Of a DNA stretch of 64,000 bases, positions 1-8,846 are shown in pieces; the first letter of the stretch is position 1; every line of letters begins with the position of its first letter. The notes under the pieces are model-generated. The model was not told the DNA's origin. It saw only the letters and a program-made list of their open reading frames with translations, and did not search any database. A program made the translations under genes and the position numbers. The stretch spans positions 2,170,001-2,234,000 of the forward strand of contig NZ_CWKH01000001.1 in assembly GCF_001245615.1 (NCBI RefSeq), read 5' to 3'. Origin of the DNA: Mycolicibacterium neworleansense (GTDB lineage Bacteria > Actinomycetota > Actinomycetes > Mycobacteriales > Mycobacteriaceae).

Positions 1-581
1 CCGAGCAGCTCGTCCAGCGGCAGCAATTCGATACCGAGCTGGGCTGCGCGGGCCTGCGAGACGTAGGGGTCGTACGCCACGATGTGCGCGCCGAAGGCGG
101 CCAGTCGCTGGGCGACCAGCTGTCCGATGCGGCCCAGGCCGACGACACCGACGGTCTTGTCGAAGATCTCGACGCCCGAGAACGACGACCGCTTCCAGGT
201 GTGATCGCGCAGCGTCGCATCGGCGGCGGGGATCTGCCGGGCGGTGGCCAGCAGGAGAGCCAGGGCGTGCTCGGCGGCGCTGTGGATGTTGGAGGTCGGC
301 GCATTGACCACGAGCACCCCGCGGGCGGTGGCGGCATCGACGTCGACGTTGTCCAGGCCGACGCCCGCGCGCGCGACGATCTTGAGTTTGGGGGCCGCGG
401 CGATGACCTCGGCGTCCACCGTGGTGGCGGAACGGACGAGAAGCGCGTCGGCTTCGGGCACGGCGGCGAGCAGCTTCTCGCGGTCCGGACCGTCGACCCA
501 CCTGACCTCTACCTGGTCACCGAGGGCGGCGACGGTCGATTCCGCGAGCTTGTCGGCAATCAAAACAACGGGAAGACTCAC
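1..581 (-). CDS. serA: D-3-phosphoglycerate dehydrogenase, N-terminal part (runs off the window)
   Basis: The first 193 codons of a 2-hydroxyacid dehydrogenase are present; the C-terminus lies outside the window. SerA oxidises 3-phosphoglycerate to 3-phosphohydroxypyruvate with NAD, the first committed step of serine synthesis in the cytosol. The visible part holds the N-terminal half of the substrate domain (ARAGVGLDNVDV), then the NAD-binding Rossmann motif GVVGLGRIGQLVAQ. The start is a GTG lying six bases after a TAGGCT box, a leaderless layout. A divergent FAD oxidoreductase follows, as Rv2996c/Rv2997 do in M. tuberculosis. Sequence resemblance to mycobacterial SerA1 is very strong. Confidence 0.96.
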   Translation of the reverse strand, partial: MSLPVVLIADKLAESTVAALGDQVEVRWVDGPDREKLLAAVPEADALLVRSATTVDAEVIAAAPKLKIVARAGVGLDNVDVDAATARGVLVVNAPTSNIHSAAEHALALLLATARQIPAADATLRDHTWKRSSFSGVEIFDKTVGVVGLGRIGQLVAQRLAAFGAHIVAYDPYVSQARAAQLGIELLPLDELL

Positions 582-587
582 GCGGAC

Positions 588-593
588 AGCCTA
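588..593 (-). promoter_or_regulatory. -10 box of leaderless serA promoter
   Basis: TAGGCT on the minus strand, six bases before the serA GTG, with no Shine-Dalgarno between. Fits the mycobacterial leaderless pattern; inferred, not mapped. Confidence 0.5.
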
Positions 594-635
594 GTGTGTG
601 GCTCCTACCACAGCCGAACCGCGTGCGGTGTACTG

Positions 636-2072
636 ATGGGCGTGGACGTCACAATCGTCGGCAGTGGGCCCAACGGCCTGTCCGCCGCGGTCATCTGCGC
701 AAGGGCTGGACTGTCGGTACGCGTCATCGAAGCACAGCCCACACCGGGCGGCGGCGCGCGCACCCTGCCCGACCCGGAGTTTCCCGGCGTCAGCCACGAC
801 ATCTGTTCGGCGGTACACCCGCTGGCGCTGGCCTCGCCGTTCTTCGCCGCCTACGACCTGCCGGCCCGCGGCGTGCAGCTGGCCGTCCCCGAGATCTCCT
901 ATGCCAGCCCGCTGATCGACCGTCCCGCCGCCGTCGGCTACCGCGACATCGAGCGCACCTGCGCCGAGCTGGATTCGGGAGATTCCTGGCGACGGCTGCT
1001 CGGCCCGTTGGCCGCCGATTGCGATGGCGTGGTGGGCCTCATCCTCGGTGACAAACGGTCGATACCCCCATCGCTGGGCGCGGCGGTACGGGTCGCGCCT
1101 CGGCTCCTGGCCCAGGGCACTCCGTTGTGGCGCTCCCTGGCCGGCGAGGACGCCCGTGCGTTGTTCAGTGGCGTTGCCGCACACACGATTTCAACGATGC
1201 CGTCGCTGGTTTCAGGAGGCGCGGGGTTGATGCTGGCGACGCTGGGGCATGCCGTGGGGTGGCCGATCCCGATCGGTGGATCCCAGGCGATCCCCGACGC
1301 GCTGCTCGCCGATCTCAACGCCCACGGCGGCGAACTGGTCCTCGGGCACGAAGTCACCGAACCACCGTCGGGCGTGGTGATCTATGACACCGCGCCGACT
1401 GCCCTCCTTTCGATCTACGGCAAGGCCCTGCCACCTCGTTACGCCCGGGCGTTGAGCCGCTACGCCTACGGGCCGGGCGTCGCGAAGGTCGACTTCGTGC
1501 TGAGCGGCGAGATCGGCTGGCGTGACCCGCGCCTGAGCCAGGCGCCGACACTGCACCTGGGCGGCAGCCGGGCGCAGATGGCATTGGCCGAGTCCGAGAT
1601 CGCCGCGGGACGCCACGCCGAGTGGCCCATGGTGCTGGCCGCGCTCCCCCATATCGCGGACCCATCGCGCGTCGATGACGCCGGCCGGCGCCCGTTGTGG
1701 ACCTATGTCCACGTCCCCAACAACTCGACGCTGGACCTCGCCGACACCGTGACCGGGATCTTCGAACGGTTCGCCCCGGGCTTTCGCGATCTGGTGGTCG
1801 CGGTGCGCAGCGTGCCGGCGTCCCGGATGGACGAACACAACGCGAACCTCGTCGGCGGCGACATCGGCGTCGGGGGCAACAACATGACCAGCGCGCTGCT
1901 GGGACCCACGCCGCGGTTCGACCCGTGGACCACACCGATTCCCAAGGCATATCTGTGCTCGTCGGCCACGCCACCGGGCGGCGGAGTGCACGGAATGGCC
2001 GGGTTCTACGCCGCGCGCACGGTTCTGAAACGCGAGTTCGGCATCAGGGGCCTGCCTAAGCTGGCGCCATGA
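636..2072 (+). CDS. Phytoene-desaturase-like FAD-dependent oxidoreductase
   Basis: A 478-residue flavoprotein of the phytoene dehydrogenase/amine oxidase superfamily. The N-terminus carries the dinucleotide-binding motif VTIVGSGPNGLSAA followed by an acidic residue (VIEAQ) and the PGGGART segment typical of this family. The C-terminus has GVHGMAGFYAART, the usual FAD-contacting end. The substrate is unknown; the M. tuberculosis positional counterpart is Rv2997. The reading frame is open far upstream, but that extension is antisense to serA, so I start at the ATG just before the Rossmann motif. The stop overlaps the start of the next gene by four bases (ATGA), suggesting a two-gene redox unit. 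Confidence 0.88.
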   Translation: MGVDVTIVGSGPNGLSAAVICARAGLSVRVIEAQPTPGGGARTLPDPEFPGVSHDICSAVHPLALASPFFAAYDLPARGVQLAVPEISYASPLIDRPAAVGYRDIERTCAELDSGDSWRRLLGPLAADCDGVVGLILGDKRSIPPSLGAAVRVAPRLLAQGTPLWRSLAGEDARALFSGVAAHTISTMPSLVSGGAGLMLATLGHAVGWPIPIGGSQAIPDALLADLNAHGGELVLGHEVTEPPSGVVIYDTAPTALLSIYGKALPPRYARALSRYAYGPGVAKVDFVLSGEIGWRDPRLSQAPTLHLGGSRAQMALAESEIAAGRHAEWPMVLAALPHIADPSRVDDAGRRPLWTYVHVPNNSTLDLADTVTGIFERFAPGFRDLVVAVRSVPASRMDEHNANLVGGDIGVGGNNMTSALLGPTPRFDPWTTPIPKAYLCSSATPPGGGVHGMAGFYAARTVLKREFGIRGLPKLAP

Positions 2073-2680
2073 CGAACTCTGCCCCCAAGGTCGCCGTCAT
2101 CTACTACTCGGCGACCGGCCACGGCACCCACATGGCCCAGCGCGTCACCGCCGCCGCGGAGTCCGCGGGTGCCGAGGTGCGGTTGCGCCCGGTTACCGAG
2201 ACGCGCGATCCGGAGTCGTTCGCGGGCAATCCGGCTTGGACCGCGAATTACGAAGCCACCAAAGATCTTCCGACGGCCACCGGTGACGACATTGTGTGGG
2301 CCGATGCGGTGATCTTCGGCTCCCCCACTCGATTCGGTTCCGTCGCATCGCAATTGCGTGGATTCCTGGATTCGCTCGGCGGCCTGTGGTCGCAGGGCAA
2401 GCTCGCCGACAAGGTCTACGCCGGGTTCACCTCGACCAACACCGCGCACGGTGGGCAGGAGACGACACTGCTGACGCTCTACGTCACGCTGATGCACTGG
2501 GGCGGGATCATCGTGCCGCCGGGCTACACCGAACCGCTCAAGTTCACCGACGGCAATCCGTACGGCGCGAGCCTGCTGGCCAACCACGACAACATCAGCG
2601 CATTCGACGACACCACCTACGACGCGCTGGATCATCTGGCCCGCCGGGTCGTCAGTGTGGCCGCACGGCTGGGTTCGTAG
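2069..2680 (+). CDS. WrbA-type NAD(P)H:quinone oxidoreductase
   Basis: A 203-residue flavodoxin-fold protein. IYYSATGHGTHMAQ at the N-terminus matches the FMN phosphate loop, GSPTRFGSVASQLRGF the second FMN loop, and FTSTNTAHGGQETTLL the WrbA-family signature. WrbA enzymes carry out two-electron reduction of quinones with NAD(P)H, avoiding semiquinone radicals. The gene is translationally coupled by ATGA overlap to the preceding FAD oxidoreductase. Length is normal for type IV NQO. I know of no counterpart at this position in M. tuberculosis. Confidence 0.9.
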   Translation: MTNSAPKVAVIYYSATGHGTHMAQRVTAAAESAGAEVRLRPVTETRDPESFAGNPAWTANYEATKDLPTATGDDIVWADAVIFGSPTRFGSVASQLRGFLDSLGGLWSQGKLADKVYAGFTSTNTAHGGQETTLLTLYVTLMHWGGIIVPPGYTEPLKFTDGNPYGASLLANHDNISAFDDTTYDALDHLARRVVSVAARLGS

Positions 2681-2737
2681 CCGTCGGCGTAACAGCCCGG
2701 TTCGCGTCACGCGGCCCGGATCCACGGCCTGCGCTCT

Positions 2738-2761
2738 GCCGTCGTCTTCGCGAACGACGGC
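2738..2761 (+). terminator. Hairpin downstream of the WrbA-like gene
   Basis: GCCGTCGT pairs with ACGACGGC across an 8-base loop. There is no U-tract, so it would be an intrinsic-like actinobacterial hairpin or simply a stable 3' end. It lies just before the CRP-like site of the next gene. Confidence 0.4.
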
Positions 2762-2770
2762 GATGGCCAG

Positions 2771-2786
2771 TGTGACGTACATCACG
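2771..2786 (+). promoter_or_regulatory. CRP-like binding site
   Basis: TGTGACGTACATCACG matches the mycobacterial Crp consensus TGTGA-N6-TCACA except for the last base. A TAAAAT box follows at 2787. The site lies 82 bases before the start of the secreted repeat protein, so cAMP-receptor control of that gene is plausible. The assignment rests on the motif alone. Confidence 0.55.
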
Positions 2787-2867
2787 TAAAATCGGGACTC
2801 AAGCGCTCGTGTGCGCGTTGGGCAGGCCGGACAACGGCGCACAGGGGCCACGATCAGGGGACCGGCG

Positions 2868-3206
2868 ATGATGAAACAGCAGACAGCGGGACTGAAGTTC
2901 GTGTTCGGCACAGCCGCCGCAGCAGCTTCGCTCGCGTTCGCAGCGCTACTCGGCCCGGCGGGCAGTGCCCTCGCGGCTCCCGGCGACCCCGGCGGCGGAG
3001 GCTACGTGAACGACAACGCGGGTGGCGGGTACGCGACCGGTGAGGCCGGCGGCGGGTATGCGACCGGCGAGGCCGGCGGCGGATACGCGCGCGGTGAGGC
3101 CGGCGGCGGGTACGCCACCGGCGATGCCGGCGGCGCCTGGTTCAGGGAAGCGTGTGAGGCTGCCGCGGAAGCCGGCGACCCGGCACCCATCGGCTGCGCC
3201 AGCTGA
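2868..3206 (+). CDS. Secreted glycine-rich repeat protein
   Basis: A 112-residue protein with a Sec signal peptide: positive N-terminus, alanine-rich core, and predicted cleavage after ALA at about residue 36. The mature part contains four tandem 9-residue repeats of the form GGGYATGEA and then a short acidic tail with two cysteines (EACEAAAEAG... IGCAS), which may form a disulfide. I do not recognise the family and assign no function. The start is the first of two adjacent ATGs, preceded by AGGGGACC as Shine-Dalgarno. A CRP-like site upstream suggests control by cAMP. Confidence 0.75.
   Translation: MMKQQTAGLKFVFGTAAAAASLAFAALLGPAGSALAAPGDPGGGGYVNDNAGGGYATGEAGGGYATGEAGGGYARGEAGGGYATGDAGGAWFREACEAAAEAGDPAPIGCAS
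3021..3128 (+). repeat. Four 27-bp tandem repeats inside the glycine-rich gene
   Basis: Units begin at 3021, 3048, 3075 and 3102. Each encodes GGGYAxGxA. Differences are mostly at third codon positions, so the repeat is old or kept by selection on protein sequence. Unit number could vary between strains by slippage. Confidence 0.9.
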
Positions 3207-3249
3207 CCACCTGCCGAATTTGGTGCGATGAGGGCCGCGCTGCCGCCCT

Positions 3250-3255
3250 TAAATT
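3250..3255 (+). promoter_or_regulatory. -10 box for the leaderless gene at 3262
   Basis: TAAATT six bases before the GTG at 3262 with no Shine-Dalgarno. Supports this start over the internal ATG at 3319. Confidence 0.4.
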
Positions 3256-3261
3256 TGACGC

Positions 3262-3603
3262 GTGAACTTCGGGGGCGTCGCGCGTTTGGTGGGTTGTGTG
3301 CCGCACACGGATCCGGTCATGAAGATCATGGCCGTTGGCGACATGGAGCTCTATCACGTGAGCCCGCCGCTGCACGGCTATAACGTCGTCGCCGCCGCGC
3401 AGACCATCTGGGCCATGCGGGCCCAATGCATCTACCCGGACGGCCGGATCGAGCCGGCCGAGCCCGACGACCCGGTGTCCACCGAGCTGTACGGGGTGGT
3501 CGGGGAAGGCTTGCAGATCGACGGCACCGAGAAGCTTCCCGGCAGCGCCGACGGCAGGAACGTGTCCCGGACGCTGGCCGCGATCGGCTACAGAATCATC
3601 TAG
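3262..3603 (+). CDS. Conserved hypothetical protein, 113 residues
   Basis: I do not recognise this protein. It has no signal peptide or clear membrane segment. The central part reads as a compact mixed alpha/beta domain (MELYHVSPPLHGYNVVAAAQ, then ELYGVVGEGLQIDG). The GTG start is six bases after TAAATT, a leaderless layout; an internal ATG (MKIMAVGDMELYH) could give 94 residues. It is convergent with ilvC, and both could be terminated by the long hairpin between them. Coding is supported by codon-position GC bias and an isolated, non-overlapped frame. Confidence 0.6.
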   Translation: MNFGGVARLVGCVPHTDPVMKIMAVGDMELYHVSPPLHGYNVVAAAQTIWAMRAQCIYPDGRIEPAEPDDPVSTELYGVVGEGLQIDGTEKLPGSADGRNVSRTLAAIGYRII

Positions 3604-3614
3604 AAACGCCGAAA

Positions 3615-3661
3615 GGCCAGTTATCGCACGCGGTTTCGTAGCTTGCGTGCAATAACTGGCC
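3615..3661. terminator. Bidirectional terminator hairpin between the 3262 gene and ilvC
   Basis: Two 17-base arms, GGCCAGTTATCGCACGC and its complement, with one mismatch and a 13-base loop. It sits between convergent genes, 11 bases after one stop and 14 bases after the other. No U-tract on either strand. Confidence 0.7.
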
Positions 3662-3675
3662 AGTCAGTTGAGAAA

Positions 3676-4725
<1,050 letters not shown>

Positions 4726-4744
4726 CTAACGCTACTTGACGTGC

Positions 4745-5257
4745 TTACTTCACTGCGCTGATACCACGGGGACCGCGCGAGACCGACACCATGCCGGACT
4801 GCGCGATCTCGCGGATACCGTAGGGCTCCAGGACCCGCAGCAGGGCCTCAAGCTTCTCCGCCGTACCGGTCGCCTCGACCGTCAGTGACTCGGTCGAAAC
4901 GTCAACGACCTTGGCGCGGAACAGGTTCACCGCTTCGATGACCTGACCGCGGTTGGACGCGTCGGCGCGCACCTTGATCAGGGCGAGCTCGCGGGAGACG
5001 GAGTTGTCGTCCTCCTGCTCCACGATCTTGATCACGTTGACCAGCTTGTTGAGCTGCTTGGTGATCTGCTCCAGCGGCGATTCCTCGACGCTGACCACGA
5101 TCGTCATCCGCGACAGGTGCTTCTGCTCGGTGGCGCCCACGGCCAGGGACTGGATGTTGTAGCCACGACGGGAGAACAGCGTGGCCACCCGGGCGAGCAC
5201 ACCGGGCTTGTCCTCGACCAGCACCGAAAGGGTGTGGGTGGGGGTGGAGTTGCTCAT
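4745..5257 (-). CDS. ilvN: Acetolactate synthase regulatory (small) subunit
   Basis: A 170-residue regulatory subunit of acetohydroxyacid synthase that confers valine feedback inhibition and stimulates IlvB. The N-terminal ACT domain begins TLSVLVEDKPGVLARVATLFSRRG, with the effector-binding region near residues 8-80, followed by the ALS small-subunit C-terminal domain. I start at the ATG (MSNSTPTH) 31 bases after the ilvB stop, because the longer open frame overlaps ilvB and lacks homology. It lies between ilvB and ilvC in one operon. Confidence 0.97.
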   Translation of the reverse strand: MSNSTPTHTLSVLVEDKPGVLARVATLFSRRGYNIQSLAVGATEQKHLSRMTIVVSVEESPLEQITKQLNKLVNVIKIVEQEDDNSVSRELALIKVRADASNRGQVIEAVNLFRAKVVDVSTESLTVEATGTAEKLEALLRVLEPYGIREIAQSGMVSVSRGPRGISAVK

Positions 5258-5288
5258 CAGTGCTCTCTCTTCTTCGCGCAAGCGCTCA

Positions 5289-7151
5289 TCAGGCGTGCCC
5301 CTCTGCGTCGTTCTCGTCGAACAGCGGCCGGATGTCGCGGGCCGCCATGATCTCGTCGTTGCTGGTACCGGCGGCCACCATCGGCCACACCTGCGCGTCG
5401 GCACCGACGATGAAGTCGATCACGACCGGGCGGTCGTTGATGGCCCGGGCCTGGTTGATGACGTCCTCGACGTCCTCGGCCCGCTCGCACCGCAGTCCGA
5501 CGCAACCCAGCGCCTCGGCCAGCTTGACGAAGTCCGGGATCCGGCGAGAGTGCGTGGCCAGATCGGTCTGGCTGTAGCGCTGGTCATAGAACAGCGTCTG
5601 CCACTGCCGCACCATGCCCAGGTTGCCGTTGTTGATCAACGCCACCTTGATCGGCGCGCCCTCGATGGCGCACGTGGCCAGCTCCTGGTTGGTCATCTGG
5701 AAGCAGCCGTCACCGTCGATGGCCCACACCTCGGCCTCGGGCCGGGCGAACTTGGCCCCCATGGCCGCCGGGACGGCGAAGCCCATGGTGCCCAGGCCGC
5801 CAGAGTTCAGCCACGTCTTGGGGTTCTCGTACTTGACGAACTGCGCGGCCCACATCTGATGCTGGCCGACGCCGGCGACATAGACCGCTTCGGGTCCGGC
5901 GATCTGACCGAGCTTCTCGATGACGTACTCGGGGCTCAGGCTGCCGTCGCTCTGCGGGCCGTAGCTCAGCGGGTAGGTCGACTTCAGGCCGGACAGGTAC
6001 TCCCACCAGCCGTCCAGTTTCAGTGCGGCGCTGGTCGTTCCGTCGCGGCGCAGCACCTCGATCAGGTCGGTGATGACGGCCTTCACGTCGCCCACGATCG
6101 GCACGTCGGCGTGCCGGTTCTTGCCGATCTCGGCCGGGTCGATGTCGGCGTGGATCACCTTCGCCTCAGGGGCGAACGAGGACAGCTGGCCGGTGACCCG
6201 GTCGTCGAACCGGGTGCCCAAGGCGATCAGCAGGTCGCTCTTCTGCAGGCCGCCCACTGCGGCCACGGTGCCGTGCATACCGGGCATTCCCAGGTGCTGC
6301 GGGTGGCTGTCCGGGAACGCACCACGGGCCATCAGCGTGGTGACCACGGGGATGCCGGTCAGCTCGGCCAGCTCGAGCAGTTCGGCACTGGCCTCGCCAC
6401 GGATGACACCACCGCCGACGTAGAGCACCGGCTTGCGGGCAGCGGCGATCAGCTTGGCCGCCTCGCGCACCTGACGGCTGTGCGGCTTGGTGTTCGGTTT
6501 GTACCCGGGCAGGTCCATCTGCGGCGGCCAGGAGAAGGTGCACTGCCCCTGCAGGATGTCCTTGGGAACGTCGACGAGCACCGCGCCCGGGCGTCCGGAG
6601 CTGGCGATGTGGAAGGCCTCGGCCATCACCTGGGCGATGTCGTCACCGTTGCGCACCAGGAAGTTGTGCTTGGTGATCGGCATGGTCATGCCGGTGATAT
6701 CGGCTTCCTGGAAGGCGTCGGTGCCGATCAGGCTGCGGCCCACCTGCCCGGTGATGGCCACCACGGGGATGGAGTCCATCTGGGCGTCGGCCAGCGGGGT
6801 GATCAGGTTGGTTGCGCCGGGTCCCGAGGTGGCCATCATCACGCCGACCTTGCCGGTGGCATGGGCATAGCCGCTGGCCGCGTGGCCGGCGCCCTGCTCG
6901 TGGCGAACCAGCACGTGGCGCAGCTTCTGCGAGTCGAACAGCGGGTCGTAGACCGGCAGCACGGCGCCACCGGGGATCCCGAAGACCACGTCGACGCCGA
7001 GCTCTTCCAGCGACCGGACGACCGCCTGGGCCCCGGTGAGCTGCACCGGGGCAACCCGGTTGGGCTGTCCCGAATCTGATTTCGTCTTGGCTGCGCCGTT
7101 GGCAGGCGCGGCTCCTGACCGGGCCGGCGGTCGCGTTGTCGGTGCGCTCAC
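5289..7151 (-). CDS. ilvB: Acetolactate synthase catalytic (large) subunit
   Basis: A 620-residue ThDP-dependent enzyme condensing pyruvate with pyruvate or 2-oxobutyrate, the committed step of branched-chain amino acid synthesis and the target of sulfonylurea herbicides. The catalytic glutamate lies in [14 protein letters not shown]; the ThDP/Mg motif is [11 protein letters not shown]... NNGN. It is nearly colinear with M. tuberculosis IlvB1. The GTG start (VSAPTTRPP) matches that homologue; an upstream in-frame extension of 27 codons lies in the leader RNA and is rejected. Expression is probably set by the attenuator upstream. Confidence 0.97.
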   Translation of the reverse strand: MSAPTTRPPARSGAAPANGAAKTKSDSGQPNRVAPVQLTGAQAVVRSLEELGVDVVFGIPGGAVLPVYDPLFDSQKLRHVLVRHEQGAGHAASGYAHATGKVGVMMATSGPGATNLITPLADAQMDSIPVVAITGQVGRSLIGTDAFQEADITGMTMPITKHNFLVRNGDDIAQVMAEAFHIASSGRPGAVLVDVPKDILQGQCTFSWPPQMDLPGYKPNTKPHSRQVREAAKLIAAARKPVLYVGGGVIRGEASAELLELAELTGIPVVTTLMARGAFPDSHPQHLGMPGMHGTVAAVGGLQKSDLLIALGTRFDDRVTGQLSSFAPEAKVIHADIDPAEIGKNRHADVPIVGDVKAVITDLIEVLRRDGTTSAALKLDGWWEYLSGLKSTYPLSYGPQSDGSLSPEYVIEKLGQIAGPEAVYVAGVGQHQMWAAQFVKYENPKTWLNSGGLGTMGFAVPAAMGAKFARPEAEVWAIDGDGCFQMTNQELATCAIEGAPIKVALINNGNLGMVRQWQTLFYDQRYSQTDLATHSRRIPDFVKLAEALGCVGLRCERAEDVEDVINQARAINDRPVVIDFIVGADAQVWPMVAAGTSNDEIMAARDIRPLFDENDAEGHA

Positions 7152-7234
7152 GATGTCCTCTTCACGGTCTGCTTCACATTCCTGTTCAGGAAACTTCAAT
7201 TTTTCAATGATTCCGGCGCGCTTGTTGGGCAAAT

Positions 7235-7270
7235 AAAAAACCCCCGTCAGCCGGTAGCTGTACGAGGGTG
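7235..7270 (-). terminator. ilvB attenuator: intrinsic terminator in the leader
   Basis: Read on the minus strand, ACCCTCG pairs with CGGGGGT (one G-U pair), an inner CAGC pairs with GCTG, and TTTTTT follows at 7240-7235. It sits between the leader peptide stop and the ilvB start, 84 bases before the GTG. A 13-base stem (GGCGCGTTGATGC with GCATCGACGCGCC, one G-U) upstream can form over the leader ORF and its downstream flank, giving the alternative fold needed for ribosome-dependent attenuation. Confidence 0.85.
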
Positions 7271-7288
7271 GCGCGTCGATGCGGTTGG

Positions 7289-7360
7289 CTATGCCCGGCA
7301 GAGGGCCAGCGCGGCATCAACGCGCCAACCAATTACTACGAGCAATCCGGGGGTCTGCAT
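7289..7360 (-). CDS. ilvB leader peptide (23 residues)
   Basis: A short ATG reading frame in the leader RNA encodes 23 residues with a run Leu-Leu-Val-Val-Ile at positions 6-10, the three amino acids made by the pathway, followed by more Leu and Val codons. It ends 19 bases before the terminator stem. Low charged branched-chain tRNA should stall the ribosome at the run and favour the antiterminator. Branched-chain attenuation by such a peptide is established for ilvBNC of Corynebacterium glutamicum; here it is inferred from sequence. Confidence 0.85.
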   Translation of the reverse strand: MQTPGLLVVIGWRVDAALALCRA

Positions 7361-7473
7361 AGCACCCGACGGTAGCTGCCGTACAGGTTAAAGGTCAAAT
7401 TGGTTCAGCTCCCGGCCCGGCAACGGGTGATGGCCGGACCGGACTGCCCATCGGGTGGTGCAAGGATGAACCT

Positions 7474-7863
7474 GTGAGCGCACGATCGGCAACCGCCCCT
7501 GTCGTCATCCGGATATCGCCCATGGCGCATCTGGCAGTCGGCTTTCTGACGCTCGGCCTGCTGACCCTGGTGCTGAGCAATCCCGCCTGGTTCTCGGTGC
7601 TGCTGGTCATTCCGATTGCACTGTCGGTGGCCATCATTCGGTACCGCACCATTGCCGACGCGGACACCGTCACCGCGCGGTCGCTGACGCGCAGCCGCAC
7701 GGTGTCGTGGGGCGATATCAAGGGGCTGCGGTTCGACCGGGCGTCCTGGGCCATCGCCGAGGTGAACGACGGCACCGACCTGCGTCTGCCGGCCGTGACG
7801 TTCTCGACACTGCCGCTGCTCACCGAGGTGAGCGGTGGGCGGGTGCCCAATCCGTACGCCTGA
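7474..7863 (+). CDS. cfp6: PH-domain membrane protein, low molecular weight antigen CFP-6 homologue
   Basis: A 129-residue protein corresponding in position and sequence to Rv3004 (Cfp6), next to ilvB as in M. tuberculosis. Two hydrophobic segments (about residues 17-50) precede a bacterial PH-like domain, with SRTVSWGDIKGLRFDR and LPAVTFSTLPLL typical of the bPH group. The molecular role is unknown; homologues are found in culture filtrate. The GTG start at the first codon of the frame lies after AAGGATG. Confidence 0.85.
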   Translation: MSARSATAPVVIRISPMAHLAVGFLTLGLLTLVLSNPAWFSVLLVIPIALSVAIIRYRTIADADTVTARSLTRSRTVSWGDIKGLRFDRASWAIAEVNDGTDLRLPAVTFSTLPLLTEVSGGRVPNPYA

Positions 7864-7867
7864 GGCG

Positions 7868-8710
7868 TCAGCCGAGCGGGTTGCCGCCGTTGAGGAAAAC
7901 CCAGATGGCGATGCCGCCGGCGATGCCCAGCAGTAGCGCCACGAAAGATCCGACAAAGGGCCTGCGGGCCCAGCCACGCCCGGCGTCGAATCCGTAGCGC
8001 CCGGGGCCGGTCAGGATGACGGCGGCCGCGGCCACGACGACGATCATCCGGTATTCGGTGCCGTCGGTGATGACTTCGGAGAGCCGGGCCTGCTCATGGG
8101 CGGCCATCGCGGTGGCGAGCACCCCGTTGATCAGGTAGGCCAGTGCGCCGGCCGCGGCGATGGGCGTGAACAGGCCCAGAACCAGCAGCACACCGGCTGC
8201 GATCTGGCCGCCGGTGGCCGCGTAGGTCAGGATGTCGGCGTTCTTGAACCCCATCTCATCCAGTGACGCGTTGAATCCGTCCAGCCCGGGGCCGCCCCAC
8301 CAGCCGAATGCCTTCTGCAGGCCGTGGATGATCATCAGCCCGCCGAGCGCCACGCGCAGGATCAGCAGACCCAGGTCCTGGGTGCCCCGCCGGCCGGCGG
8401 CCCGGATGCGGTCGTCGACGAACTCATCGCGCTCGATCTCGGCCGGCTCCGCCGAGAAGGGTCCCATCGGGGCGGGCCCGCCCGCTTGCACGTACGGCAG
8501 TGGTTCAGGATCGGAGACCATGCTGAATGCCGATTGATCACCCGATTTGGAGTCGTACCGCGGGATCGCGGTGGTTTCGAAGTCGCCGCCGTACGTCGCT
8601 GACGGCAGGTCGTCTTCCGGGTCGACCAGGCTGGCTCCGGCCGGCCTGGCGGAATCGTCCGAGTAACCCGGTCGTTGCCAGGCTTGTGGGTCCTGCGAGT
8701 GACTGGTCAC
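7868..8710 (-). CDS. DoxX-family integral membrane protein
   Basis: A 280-residue protein homologous to Rv3005c. The first 110 or so residues are polar and low-complexity; a DoxX domain with four membrane segments follows (about residues 118-245, including GGLMIIHGLQKAFGWWGGPG), then a final hydrophobic helix near the C-terminus. In M. tuberculosis, DoxX joins SodA and the thiosulfate sulfurtransferase SseA in a membrane-associated oxidoreductase complex that resists oxidative stress; neither partner is in this window. The GTG start lies seven bases after TACCCT, a leaderless layout. Confidence 0.9.
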   Translation of the reverse strand: MTSHSQDPQAWQRPGYSDDSARPAGASLVDPEDDLPSATYGGDFETTAIPRYDSKSGDQSAFSMVSDPEPLPYVQAGGPAPMGPFSAEPAEIERDEFVDDRIRAAGRRGTQDLGLLILRVALGGLMIIHGLQKAFGWWGGPGLDGFNASLDEMGFKNADILTYAATGGQIAAGVLLVLGLFTPIAAAGALAYLINGVLATAMAAHEQARLSEVITDGTEYRMIVVVAAAAVILTGPGRYGFDAGRGWARRPFVGSFVALLLGIAGGIAIWVFLNGGNPLG

Positions 8711-8717
8711 AGCTGCC

Positions 8718-8723
8718 AGGGTA
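8718..8723 (-). promoter_or_regulatory. -10 box of leaderless DoxX promoter
   Basis: TACCCT on the minus strand, seven bases before the GTG start. Confidence 0.45.
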
Positions 8724-8833
8724 AGTGCAAGTCCGGTTCGATTCGGGTATTTACCCCGGCGCTTCTGCCTGGTATCGGCCTGCTATGGACACCGCTCACG
8801 GTCCCGACGTGGCGCGCACTGCCGAGGCATCCG

Positions 8834-8839
8834 TAATCT
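8834..8839 (+). promoter_or_regulatory. -10 box of leaderless lppZ promoter
   Basis: TAATCT seven bases before the lppZ ATG, no Shine-Dalgarno. The divergent DoxX and lppZ promoters share a 136-base intergenic region in which I see nothing else. Confidence 0.5.
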
Positions 8840-8846
8840 GGCGGGC

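Noticed and set aside
84..635. 550-base 5' extension of the FAD oxidoreductase frame
   Set aside because: It is antisense to serA, has no homology-like motif, and the conserved N-terminus begins at the ATG at 636.
3021..3128. Tandem repeats as a CRISPR array
   Set aside because: No spacers; the repeats are contiguous, in frame and encode protein.
5181..7079. 632-codon open frame antisense to ilvB (similar long frames antisense to ligA, mnmA/iscS, etfA/etfB and ctaD)
   Set aside because: Composition is His/Gly/Asp/Arg-rich as expected from the complement of high-GC coding DNA; the real genes on the other strand explain the lack of stops.
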